The notes under the pieces were generated by a model. That model ran no database searches. It saw only the letters and a list, made by a program, of their open reading frames with translations, and was not told the DNA's origin. A stretch of DNA of 64,000 bases from Pachypanchax playfairii (taxonomy: Eukaryota; Chordata; Actinopteri; Cyprinodontiformes; Aplocheilidae). The translations under genes and the position numbers were made by a program. The stretch lies in the NCBI GenBank assembly GCA_006937955.1, contig SSNP01000005.1, positions 6,198,109-6,262,108 on the forward strand, read 5' to 3'. This document shows positions 1 to 10,613 of the stretch, piece after piece (within the stretch, counting starts at the first letter, position 1; each line of letters opens with the position of its first letter).

Positions 1-164
1 AGTGATAATCTCAGAGTGAGTATTGGTCTCCTCACAGTAGCCTGTACAATATTTATTTAACCCAGAATACAGGGTAGAGAGCCCAACTCCCTCACCCAAG
101 CTGCGCGATTAAGAAGGGATGTCTCAGAGGAATTGGAGCGATACGATTGGCTGTGAAGTCTCAC
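1..164. other. cnot2 intron (left edge)
   Basis: This follows the donor GTGAG after the DG codon of the last visible cnot2 exon. No further cnot2 exon (the GRVTNIPQGMV region) is present, so the window ends within an intron. Confidence 0.7.
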
Positions 165-2027
165 CATCTGGTAACACCTGGATGCCTTTCTTCTGGTTGT
201 TGTTCTGTGCGGAAGCTGCCTTGTCTCCAGGGAATTTTGGCCCATCTGTGCTGGATGTGCTCTTGGCTGTGGAGTTCAAGTTCTAAATGAAGAAACAAAA
301 AAGGTTTTTTTAAAAAGGACACAAACACAAGAAGGACGACTTGTCAGGACACTCCTGCTCTCACTTACAGTTTTACTGTCATCGTTGTTCATCGTGGGGT
401 CCTTATAGTTTGGCCCAGGCAGTGCAGGGAAGTCTTCATTATGGATGGAGAAGTCTTGTGTCTGTTCAGTCGATGGTTTTGTCACCATGCCGACTTCAAG
501 GTTTCCAAACACAAGACGGCAAAACAGGAACATAAACAACTTTTCTCATCAGTGATAAGATCAGCATCAAAGCGTTCTGGGTAATGGCGTACCGTAGGGA
601 GCCCGTCCAGCCAGCGGGTTGGGCATCGGTGTTGGATTTCCAGTCCCTTCTCTTCGACTCCGATCTGCTAATGCAGGGAAGTCTGACAGGTCCAGACCCA
701 TTACACCATCACTCCCATCTGCAAGGACACGTTACAACATGCAACGCCTTTAACTTCAATAATATAACATGTGAATCGTCATAAAACCCAGTTAGTTAGT
801 TTTCATCCATGTTTTTTGTTTGTGTTGTAAAAGTTAAACATAAAAAAAATTTGTTTTTCATTTTAGATTTTATTAAATTTGGTTTAGGACCTGAAGGTGA
901 ATCATACCGACCTGTGCCGTTGAAGATATTGCTCGATAATGAGTTGTTCAACCCAAAAGCCTGATTACGGTTCATACCAAAACCCGACATGCTGCAGAGA
1001 CAAAATGAACCAAACAGAAGACAGAAACAGATTAAAGATGTTTGAATAAAACCAAATGACAGTTTACTGAGGGATCAAACCACGATTCAGATACCTGTTT
1101 ATGGTACACGGCTGGCGTGCTGGCTGCTGTTTGGGCATACAGATGATACTAGGCGAGCTGCGGTTGGGGCTCCCGAGTCCTGAGCTGCTCATGCTATTGG
1201 TCCTGCTGCCCATCCCGATGCCTTGACCAACCTGAGAGTGATTCAGTATGTTCCTTGTACTCACTGGTAGTGCCCCCCTACAAAAACATCCTCACCATCA
1301 TCATCACATCATGCCAACCACTTTTATTTTACTTTAACAAAACCAATTTGCCTTAAAGCAGCAACACATGGGTACCTGCTTGGTGATGGAGGGGTATGGA
1401 GGGACATGCTGGGGACACCTGTTGTTGGCGTGATGTGACTCGGTAGCTGCGTCCCTTGTGTTAGATTTCGGTTTAACTGAGGTGTGCTGTTTCCCATGCT
1501 TCTTAAAGGGAAGCCAATTGCACCTGTAGACACAAATAAAAAAAAGTTAATGAAATGAAACATAAAACCAGACGGGATCTGCTTTATGATGTACGTCTAC
1601 TCAATGTCACATGTTTCAAATATTTGACTTCTGGTCCTTTCCAAAAAGGTTTTTAACCATTATTAGTGTAAAAATGTCAAACTGGTTCGATCTGCGGTCA
1701 ACAACAAAACAACAGCAAACACTAACTTTGTGGACCGTACAAACTCGGCCCGAGTTGCGACAGCTGACCAGATGACGATGGTGAAGGAGAGGACAGCATC
1801 TGAATGGTAAGATTTATTAACAAGACAAAAAACATGAGGAAAACTCTCCAGCGGATGCGATGCAAGAAACAGTTACTAATAGATACCAAGAGGAAACTTA
1901 CATCTTTGTCCGATCGATGTGGGAACATCGACGGCTGGCTGTAGTATATGTCATCGGTGAAGTCATTATCGACTACGTCCATGAAGTCTGGAAATTTCGT
2001 TCTAGCACCAAACATGCCTTTTGTCAC
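165..2027 (-). CDS. cnot2: CCR4-NOT complex subunit 2, N-terminal two thirds (partial)
   Basis: CNOT2 is a scaffold subunit of the CCR4-NOT deadenylase, which shortens mRNA poly(A) tails and represses transcription. Eight coding exons are readable on the minus strand: 2027-1902, 1799-1727, 1523-1376, 1277-1095, 991-912, 718-593, 493-369 and 282-165, with consistent GT-AG borders and phases. They translate to hallmark CNOT2 segments in the human order: SSMFPHRS-like, GVPSMSLHTPPSPSR, SIICMPKQQP, MSGFGMNRNQAFG, LDLSDFPALADRSRREG, DFSIHNEDFPALPG and KKGIQVLPDG. This is the low-complexity Ser/Asn/Pro-rich N-terminal region; the C-terminal NOT2/3/5 box lies left of the window. Exon 2027-1902 begins at the same junction as the human exon starting Val-Thr. 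The short human exon encoding the first 16 or so residues was not found, so the first usable ATG here may be at 2015 (MFGAR). The product is clear, the exact N-terminus is not. Confidence 0.93.
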
Positions 2028-4090
2028 CTGGAGAAAAAGAGAACTTCATGATGAAAAGCAGCGTTCGTGGGGCTCAGCTGTACCTTCAGGGGCAGATGCT
2101 GATACTTTTAGAGTTGCTGCTACATGAGAAGGAAGTAAACAGTTCTGCAACAACATATTTACACCAACGCCCTCCAGCTGGTCAGACCAAACATGAACAG
2201 ATTAAAGTTTGTGAGTTTAAACCAGGTTTATTTCATTGTCCCTGGACATTTCAGCTCGGGGACTTCAGCTCCAGACCTCATGACCACATTGACCTTTGCT
2301 CAATAAGAAGTTTAAAACAAATGCAGCTGTTTGGAAAGACCTTGGTTTAAAAAAATCAGACAATGAACTACAGAAACAAACAGAAAATGAAGTTTAACAT
2401 TAGCCTCAAGTTGTATTTTCTTTAACTTTACCCTCTGCAGGATGTTTTTAAATCCCCAGATTCCAACGCTTGTATGAGATGTTTTATTAGAATAAACACT
2501 AATCTGAAACAGTGTTTAACGTGTTTTAGTCAGAATAAACTGTGTAATGTATTTTTGTCTAGTCTAAATGAAAACAGGCCCAAAAACTGATTATGTAAAT
2601 TATTACTGTATTTCAGTCGAAAACTTTTCTTTTTAGACATTAAAAACAGTCCATTAACAAAGCTGGTTCCATATTTACCTAATGTTTTTTAATTTGGTTC
2701 ACATTTTATAATTTTATCCTTCAATCCTCAAACACAGGCTCTGTTTTTTTAACAGTATCTACAAATCAAACAGCTTCATTTGGCTGTGATTTTCATCCTT
2801 AACCTAGATTAATGTTTATTCTGTTAATAAACCCAATCAGCTGACCCTTATGATTATAAATACATTTACAGTACATTATATATTTAAAACTAAAGGATAT
2901 TCCATCGTGGAAGTAATAAGATTATTACTTTTTCTATTAGTTTGCATGGTAGATCCAAAATATAATGATGCACTAGGTACTTAAAACATTTTTTAAGAAC
3001 CCTAATTTCTTTACGTTTTGATACCTATGAGTCAGAATTTGTATTAATTTATTTGTGTTCTTAGTCAACAGGTTTCAGGTTTTCAGGACACTTTTCCTTT
3101 AGATCTCTGCTACAATTTTCTTCTTTCCAGTCCTTATTAAATGGTATCATTTTATTTATTTATTTGTAGTGTGCAGTTTAAAATAAAAATACCACGAAGT
3201 GGAGAGCACATGAAGAAATGTTTGGAAGTCATTATAAACTGTAATTTGTTACAGTTTCAACAAAAGAAACTGTGTTTATTTGTGACAAGCTGCTGATAAA
3301 AGTGCCTGAAGACGCTATGTAAAACTGTTTTTGTTGATGTTGTCTGCTTTAGTTCATCCCGAGTTTAGGCCAGATTTATATGAACAACCTCTCCTCTGAA
3401 AATGTCAAATAAGTGACAAAAAATGAATATCAGAGGGGAAAAAAAACAACTAATGTTTAACAAAAGTTTTTTTTAACTACATCCCAGATGGCAGAACGTC
3501 ACAAGTACCAAAATAGTAAATTATCTTACAGCCCAGATGGTTGTTAATTGTCATCGTGACTGTTTTAATCCATTTAAATGTGTTTTTGGCACCAGCAGCA
3601 GGGATGCTAACAGGTTAGCTGGCTAACACTAAGGTTAAGTCGCTAACGTTAGCATGCTAGGTGTTTGATTAGCTTCATTTGCAAACGAACCACTATAAGG
3701 ATGAAATAAGTATGACAGCCGTTCCGTTACGGGACATTACGATTTACCGATCAAGCACCAGTTCATATTTGGCTGTAATAGACCGTTTTATCTCCAACAC
3801 AGTCCGTTTTCACGGCTAACTTTACGCTCCGTTTGCAAGTAGCTGCAGGAGCATCAATCCACTGATGCTAAAGGCTAACGATCGGATATTAATCAAAACG
3901 GGGAGAAACTCAACACAAAGCTCAAAATGAGACAAAACATTTATAACCAGCCGTTTGATCTGACTGATAATAAGTAAAATACACTCACCACATCAATTTC
4001 CCTTCGCTTCGTTAGATCCAAGATGGCTGTGTATCAGCCTTTACCCTCTGACCTGCGGATCACTTCCGTACACAAAACCGAATCCAGCAC
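2028..4090 (-). other. cnot2 first intron and probable 5' UTR exon/promoter
   Basis: This is AT-rich non-coding sequence with no long convincing ORF. On the minus strand, a candidate non-coding first exon ends with a good donor (GATGTG then GTGAGTG) near 3988. The sequence upstream of it becomes less AT-rich around 4000-4100, as expected for a promoter. Joining that exon to the exon at 2027 puts a stop in frame with its own ATG (ATG TGG TGA), which supports initiation at the downstream ATG at 2015. Confidence 0.45.
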
Positions 4091-4099
4091 CGGGTCTGT

Positions 4100-5974
4100 G
4101 GCGTGAACAGGTCCCTCACTCTCAGGATCAGATGTTCACAATCATTCAAAGCCACCAACTGGAAAGAAACATTAAAACAGAACTAATGCAGCCATGAAAA
4201 AATGTTTCTCTTTCACTTCCAGTAAAGATTTTGCTTATAAAGTTCTAATAACTACATATTTTGAAAGAACATCATATGAATCTGGTTTGTCACGTGTTAA
4301 ATTAGGACTGTTTCTCCTTTTTATCATGTCTAAAACATTAGAATGGATAAATAATTGTGGAAATGATGAAGGCTAATCAACTCAATGTGGTCATTAATCA
4401 GTATCTTGTTAAAACTGGTAACATTTAAAAATATTCTCCTTTTTTTCATTGTCAATGTCAAACACAGGATGTTAACAGTAGGGACAGAGTCAGGGTGTGA
4501 AAATTGTCTCTTTGGCTTTATTTAAATTCATTATTTGAATGTTAGTGAACTGACCAAACAATCTTTGATCTCCAGGTTTCTGATTTTTCTGCAGAATTTT
4601 CACATTTGGGTTCAAGCAGTTATTATGAATATACAAGGAGATTTGTGCATTTTGTGTTTTATGACATTTCAAAACAGGAAAAGAAACAAGATTGTTTGTT
4701 TAATGACGGTTAAACATTTAGCTAATAACACAGAAAATTTATATTTAACAAAAAAAACTGTAATAACTTGAAATTTTATCTCTATTGATTTATGTATGTT
4801 TAGTAAAAACACAGCCTGACAATAAAAATAAGAGTGAAAAAAGTGAAAACTGGTCGGTACTTTACTCAGAAACAACCTTTGTCAGTAAATCATACTAATA
4901 ACTAAACAGTTGTGTAATTAAATGTTTGTGTCCTCTATCTGAACTGTACAATAGTGTCCCTGTCAGTGGGACGTGCTATAAACAGTGTGCCAGTGAGTGA
5001 AAGCAGACGAGGGTCGAACGTTGCCCCCCCACTGATAAGAAAAATGAAATTCCTTCTCCTTTTATCTTGTTGGAAAACAGGCCTGATGACGGTGTGCAAC
5101 GTCGCTCAGGCAGGTCACACCTCGACGTATGATGGCAGTGAAGAAGAAGAAATGTTGTCTAATCTGAGTCACGCACCAACAAACACAATTAAACTCAATT
5201 ATAAGTCACTTGCAGGTTTTAAACATAATGCATTGGCTGCACAGTGATCACATTTGTAAACAAGAAATGTGCAATGTGACAGTAACAAACTTGGATTTAT
5301 GGGAACACAGAAACTCTTTACAACTTGTAATCTATTTAATATCTTTGCTTAATTCCGTTGTTTGACATACAAAGATTTACTGCCACAAGCACAGACTCTG
5401 AGCTGCATTGTATATGGATTAGAGCTGAATTTAAACATATTTGCTGTGTTCTCATCACAAAACATTCTGTGCCACAGTGACCCTCCCCATTCCTCTCTAC
5501 CACTTCTGTCTTTCTGGAAAAGAAGGGGGAAAGTCATTAGGCAGAAATAGGGAGGAGCTGGTGGTTGCCATGAAAGTCAGGGCAGAGCTCCACACCACGG
5601 AGATAGTGAGAGGACACCACCAGGGAGTATCTGCACAGGGAAGACAATCCATTTTCACCTCCTTAAGTTGGATAAACAAATGTGTTGGACACACTGAGAA
5701 CCCCGGATACAAGCAGAAAGATACTGGGAAGTAGGTTTGTAAAAATGTAACAACTGTGTTATACTTTATCATATGGTGTAACATTGTTTCAAAGAGCTTG
5801 TAAATTGTTGCTAATTTTTACATTTTTGTTGATAAAAACAAACAAATGCAGATGGGAGGTGGAAGGACCATCAATGGGATTTTATGAAACTCGCTCCAAG
5901 GTTCCAGCAGCGTGCTGGATTGCAGCACTGACTTCACGCTGACTTGTGGTTGTGCATGAAAGAAACGTGGAACA
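4100..5974. other. intergenic region between cnot2 and lrrc10
   Basis: About 1.9 kb with only short, non-conserved ORFs, such as a 97-codon one at 4954-5247 with no recognisable domain. The stretch 5540-5735 is richer in GC and ends near a GTAGGT donor, so it could hold a non-coding lrrc10 exon. This is inference only. Confidence 0.4.
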
Positions 5975-6811
5975 ATGGGAAATGCCATGCGAGGTGTTAT
6001 CGCCTTCATTCCTCTTGAACGCTGTCAGCGCTTCCTGGTGGGAGATCTCAAGGAGATGCCGCTGGACAGAGCTCTGGACTTGAGCAGCCTCCAGTTGCGT
6101 CGACTGCCTGTTGCTGCTTGTGCCTTCAGTGAGTTGGTGAAACTTTACCTGAGTGATAACAACCTGAGCAGCTTACCTGCTGAGCTGCAGGGCCTGAGGA
6201 AGCTGCAGCTCTTAGCCCTCGACTTTAACTGCTTTGAGGAGCTTCCTGCAGCTGTTTGCAAGTTGCCCCAGCTCACCATCCTTTATCTGGGTAACAACAG
6301 GCTGCACTATCTTCCCAGACAACTGAGAGAGCTGAGAGAACTCACCACTTTGTGGCTGGAGACTAACTGCTTTTCTGATTTTCCTGAGATTGTTTGCGAG
6401 CTTAAAAATCTGAAGACCCTGCACATCGGTTATAACCAGATACGTAGTTTGCCAAATGATCTGAAACATCTGGAAGAACTGCGGAGTATCTGGCTTGCTG
6501 GGAACCTGCTGACAGAGTTCCCACCAGTATTACTGGAAATGTCCTTTCTTGCTATTGTTGATGTGGATCGAAACAGAATACGACGCTTCCCAAACTTGTC
6601 TCACATGAGTGGCTTGAAACTGATCATATATGACCACAACCCCTGCGTTAACGCCCCGGTGGTGGACGAGGGAGTCAGGAGGGTCGGGCGCTGGGCTGAC
6701 AGCTCAGATGATGAACAGGAAGAAGATGTGACGAAAGCAGAGACTGAGACCGCAGCTGAAGAGATCCGATCTGAGGAGAAGCAAAATAATGTAGAACAAG
6801 AGACAATCTGA
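5975..6811 (+). CDS. lrrc10: leucine-rich repeat-containing protein 10 (cardiac)
   Basis: This is a single-exon ORF of 278 codons, matching the length (277 aa) and intronless coding structure of human LRRC10, a heart-restricted protein of sarcomeric Z-line and nucleus that binds actinin and actin. It begins MGNAMRG; an MGN start is shared with human and is compatible with N-myristoylation. Roughly seven leucine-rich repeats of the LxxLxLxxNxLxxLPxxL type run from about residue 32 to 218 (for example LVKLYLSDNNLSSLPAEL and LTILYLGNNRLHYLP). The diagnostic LKLIIYDHNPC and GVRRVGRWA segments follow. The acidic Glu-rich C-terminal tail is less conserved. Proximity to cnot2 is also seen in human 12q15. 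Confidence in identity is very high. Confidence 0.97.
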   Translation: MGNAMRGVIAFIPLERCQRFLVGDLKEMPLDRALDLSSLQLRRLPVAACAFSELVKLYLSDNNLSSLPAELQGLRKLQLLALDFNCFEELPAAVCKLPQLTILYLGNNRLHYLPRQLRELRELTTLWLETNCFSDFPEIVCELKNLKTLHIGYNQIRSLPNDLKHLEELRSIWLAGNLLTEFPPVLLEMSFLAIVDVDRNRIRRFPNLSHMSGLKLIIYDHNPCVNAPVVDEGVRRVGRWADSSDDEQEEDVTKAETETAAEEIRSEEKQNNVEQETI

Positions 6812-7780
6812 GACGTGAGGAGTCAAAGCAGATTGTTGTACATGATCTATAAGTATTAAGATACACATATAAAAGCACATTTGAGTTTTAGTAATGTGTT
6901 CACAAGACAGACTTGAATCTTTTTCTGTGAAACTATGCAGTTGTTCCTGTTACGTGGTAACAGGCAGAGGAAACGACAGCACTATCTCAACTCAGATTTA
7001 GTGACAAAAATTTGATTAAAGAAAGAATTTAAATTCTTGCTTCAATGGAAGTCGTTTCTATATCTGCTGAAGCTAAAAACAGCTGAGTTTTTAATACAAG
7101 TGATGGATGGGCAAAGTCACTGAGTGCACTTCTTATCCACACAAATGCATAATTCATCTGATGGATCGGGGCTGTGGTTTTGAAAAAAAGGCCATTAATG
7201 GGCTTAATATCATCATCAAAAGCTTCTGGTTTGAAACAGATGATGACTGAAGCTTTGTGGTTCCTCAGTGTACCAGGAAGTCGATCTCTAAACGAGAATA
7301 AGTGCCACTCTGCAGTATTGAATTGTACTGAGCACAGCATCGACTTAATGTGTTTTGGTATTCAGTAGATTTTATTTACTAGAGAATCCTTTTTATTTCA
7401 CTTTGCTTCGTGACAGTTTTAAATTCACACACTTGCAGCATCAACTGAGTTCTTGTTTTTTTTTTATTATGAAGGTTTTTAATATTTGCTGTGTAAATCA
7501 AGCCTTTACGTGTAAATTTATGAGTGCTGAGCGTGCACAAACATGCCTGTTTGTTTTGCACGCAACATTTATTACAATGTTAATACACGTGTTTTAGATT
7601 TGCATTGCTGTCAGATGTTTTAAACATGTTTGTTTTGAGATTTTTTTCCCTCGACATTCTCACTGCGAATAAATGACGATTGTGTTAGTTTTGCAGTGTG
7701 TTCTTTCTTCCATTGCTCATATTTTCAACTGATGGTTTTAAAAATGTACATTTCAAATAAAAGGATGTTATTCCAGAGAG
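6812..7780 (+). other. lrrc10 3' UTR with candidate poly(A) signals
   Basis: This is AT-rich sequence after the lrrc10 stop. AATAAA hexamers lie at 7668-7673, followed by a GT-rich stretch, and at 7756-7761. Either could end the transcript. No coding signal was seen. Confidence 0.5.
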
Positions 7781-9036
7781 CTATTTTTGAAATAATTCCT
7801 TAAAAAAATCCACTTTTTAAAGATTTTATCTGTAAATAGAGCTTGTAACTGTGTTCCACGATAAGGTGGTGATTCAGTGTAACAGGAATAGAAAATGTGG
7901 CAAAGGGGATAAAATGAATAGATAATCAATAAGAGACATTTTTTATTATTTATTGGATAAAGCAGATTTTTTTTGCCTCATGTAGAATTAATACATAAAT
8001 GTGTAAACTTTCCACAAACACTTTAAAACAGAAACTCAGCTGATGTAACATTGAACCAGTAATAAACAGGAAGTTTACACATATATTAACTTTATAAGTT
8101 TATCCATCAAAAGCATAAATAATACCTCCTTTTTCTCTTCAGATGATCCAACATACAGAATTTCTTTGGTATAAAGTCCTGAATCCAGTAAACACAACTT
8201 ACACAATGCAAACAAAAAACCCTTTAACCCAAAAAACTGTAGGTTAAATACTCAGAGGTTGAGCCATTCACCAGCAGAACTTACATTTAGTTTAAGTGCA
8301 ATCATTGATATTAAATACAGACATGTTTCATATGTTATCAGAAACATTCAGTGCTTAATGTAACAGAAAAAACAACATTTAGAGAACTTTAAACTGCAAT
8401 TCTACGAAGACCTAATAATGGAACGACAATGTAAAAAGTCACTTACACTGAGACAGAATATGAATTTTCATGATGAAACAATGACGTGCTGTTCGATTCC
8501 CTCTGGCTGAACCGACTTTTTAAGGGAATTTGTAAACAACAAAGATGCTTTTTCATGGACAAAATTTCCTAATCAAATTGTTCTGAAAGAACTTCTGATA
8601 AAACAGAGAAAAAAAAAAGAGTCACATGCACTTCAACTGCATGCCATCTATGTTTGAGCAGAGCCACAAATCTAACAACATTTGAGCTAAAATCAATAGA
8701 GTTACTGTGTTATTTCACACCAAAAAACCCTCGACTAATTTACAAAAGTCAGGCAGTGATATGAGAAAACACGCAGAGAACAAAACGCAAAAAGGTTCAG
8801 CCAATATGAGTGTGTGGAACTGTTAGACACAGAACTGGAATGTAACACATTCTGATACGAACAAACTCGAATAAGGCAGACACTAATGATCCGGCTAAAG
8901 CAACATGTAATGTTTTCTCATGCATGTAAGTTTGATTGAGTCTGTTTGATGAACTGTATTCAAGGTGCAGAAGATAAGCATGTATACACACTGTATATAC
9001 ACCCTATAAGTGTGTATATTAATCAGACTTTGTGGT
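7781..9036 (-). other. intergenic / probable bscl2 3' UTR
   Basis: AT-rich sequence downstream of the minus-strand seipin stop codon. It has TTTATT-type runs around 7930-7955 that read as poly(A) signals on the minus strand. Only short shadow ORFs occur. Confidence 0.4.
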
Positions 9037-10266
9037 TCAGAGACTCATCCAAGGTCCAGGTCTCTGGCGTAGCTCTGTCTCTCTGGGTTGGGATGGAAGG
9101 CTACCGTTCAACCTTTCAGTGTCCTCGGGATCATGAAACTCTTCTTCTTTGTTATCTGGAGCTTCAGTCCCAGAGGAATCTGGTTTTACAGAGGAGGTCT
9201 CTGATGGCGCCTCGACAAATGTGCCATTTCCTGGCAAATCAAAGGTGTCATTCATAGATCCGATCAGTGTAGGAGAACTGAGTTCTTTCAGAGAATTCTC
9301 CCTCTCCATGCGCTTTCGAGCCTCCTCCCTCCTCTTCTGGATGCGAGTGTTGTCTCCCATCATGACCCGGACTCTGACCTGATCTGGAGGCCAGAGCCCA
9401 CCCCATATGAACTGCAGGTAGCCAAACAAAGCAATGACACTCAGGAAGGCAAAGTTGGTGGCCACACCTATCACTGCAGATGTTAGAGGGAAATTGTACA
9501 AAAGGTATCGCACACCAGTGAAGTAAGCGTGGATACAAAGCTGAGATGAGTAGATCTGGACCCGTTTAGACTGGATCTCAATCACGGCACCAACTGTGGG
9601 CTCATAAGCATTTGTCTTGTAATCTGAGTAGAGCTCCACTTCTATGAGCTGCTTCTGCTCTGTCATCCCAGTTACCAGGAGAGGAGAGAAGAAGAAAGTG
9701 CTCAGGGTTTGGAGAAGGTTGGAGCGATAATGCAGCATGGTAGATCTTCCAACTGAGGAGATCATCTTCCCACCTTTGGTGTAACAAGACATCTTGACCA
9801 TGAACATACCCAGCTGTTCATTCACCGGAGACTCCGGCATCTCCAATACCAGGGACACTCTGTAAGGCTGACCGTTAGCCATCACCTGGTTTCTTTCATT
9901 CCTAATGAATGAAATGTTGGCTGTAGGGAATGAGCACAGCCCCGGTTCTGTAGCATCACAATCAGAAGTGTAATAAAAGTGAACAGGAGTGGAGAAGCTC
10001 ACAGTGGGCATGTAGGAGTAGTAGAAGCTCCCATAGAGAAACATGGACATCCAGAGCAGCAGAAACAGGATACAGAAGAGGATGGCGGCCTGTAATAGTG
10101 TTCGTCGGGCTTTAAGGAGAGTCACGGATGCCACATCCTGCAGCCAGTGAAGAACCGGTCCCATCGCACCCCCCATCCTGTCGGATTCACTCCTGTTGTG
10201 AACTGATGGTACTCTCTGTAGTCCTGTGGACTGCCTGCTCTGTGGCGGATCCTTGAATTCAGGCAT
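9037..10266 (-). CDS. bscl2: seipin (BSCL2 family), coding region in a single exon
   Basis: Seipin forms an ER-membrane ring at contact sites with lipid droplets and directs droplet formation and triglyceride storage. One uninterrupted minus-strand frame encodes 409 residues from the ATG at 10266. The first membrane segment is at about residues 59-80 and contains LLLWMSMFLYGSFYYSYMP. The lumenal beta-sandwich has the family signatures FSTPVHFYYTSDCD, LCSFPTANISF (an N-glycosylation sequon), YRVSLVLEMPESPVN and MLHYRSNLLQ. The second membrane segment follows RYLLYNFPLTSAVIGVATNFAFLSV, and the tail is acidic and cytosolic. Human BSCL2 is split into many exons; here there are none. A TTTTACAG site just upstream (near 10295) looks like an acceptor, so a non-coding 5' exon is possible. 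An internal Met at residue 31 or 35 resembles the human short-form start. Confidence 0.95.
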   Translation of the reverse strand: MPEFKDPPQSRQSTGLQRVPSVHNRSESDRMGGAMGPVLHWLQDVASVTLLKARRTLLQAAILFCILFLLLWMSMFLYGSFYYSYMPTVSFSTPVHFYYTSDCDATEPGLCSFPTANISFIRNERNQVMANGQPYRVSLVLEMPESPVNEQLGMFMVKMSCYTKGGKMISSVGRSTMLHYRSNLLQTLSTFFFSPLLVTGMTEQKQLIEVELYSDYKTNAYEPTVGAVIEIQSKRVQIYSSQLCIHAYFTGVRYLLYNFPLTSAVIGVATNFAFLSVIALFGYLQFIWGGLWPPDQVRVRVMMGDNTRIQKRREEARKRMERENSLKELSSPTLIGSMNDTFDLPGNGTFVEAPSETSSVKPDSSGTEAPDNKEEEFHDPEDTERLNGSLPSQPRETELRQRPGPWMSL

Positions 10267-10613
10267 TAGTGGGTGGTTCCGCTTCAAAACTGTAAAATCG
10301 TTTATCCTCACTTCATTTTAAATGTAACAACAACTGGAGTCTAACTGCTAGCAGATCGACTCACGCTTCTTAATCTGGACACAATCCAGGAGAAATTAGC
10401 TAAAAACATTCCAGTATTCTGGACTATTAAAGGCTGAGTGGTTCGTTAATTCTTCTTTAAGTTTGTTAGCGACTTAGCTAGCCTTCAAATGCGGCTAAAT
10501 AAAAATATGATCCTTGACCCGGAAGTTGTCGGGGCATAATTTTTTTTTTTTCTGCGTGCGCGCGCAGCATATTCTCAACCAGCGACGTCGTTATTCCTCC
10601 AGCAGACACAATA
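10267..10613. promoter_or_regulatory. shared head-to-head promoter of bscl2 and fnbp4
   Basis: Only 347 bp separate the divergent start codons of seipin (minus) and fnbp4 (plus). The spacer has CpG-containing, GC-richer sequence near 10515-10600 (including GCGTGCGCGCGC) and no TATA box in a convincing position. That fits a CpG-type bidirectional promoter. Confidence 0.6.

Noticed and set aside
3600..3660. GCTAGC/GTTAGC-rich stretches (also 10744-10805) as regulatory arrays
   Set aside because: Such TTAGC/GCTA runs are common low-complexity sequence near teleost promoters; no specific site could be supported.
5497..5784. Small ORFs upstream of lrrc10 as a separate gene
   Set aside because: They overlap on both strands and show no domain or conserved start; at most they mark a non-coding exon.
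9037..9538. Overlapping ORFs on both strands across seipin as nested genes
   Set aside because: Only the seipin frame shows family motifs; the others are shadow frames.
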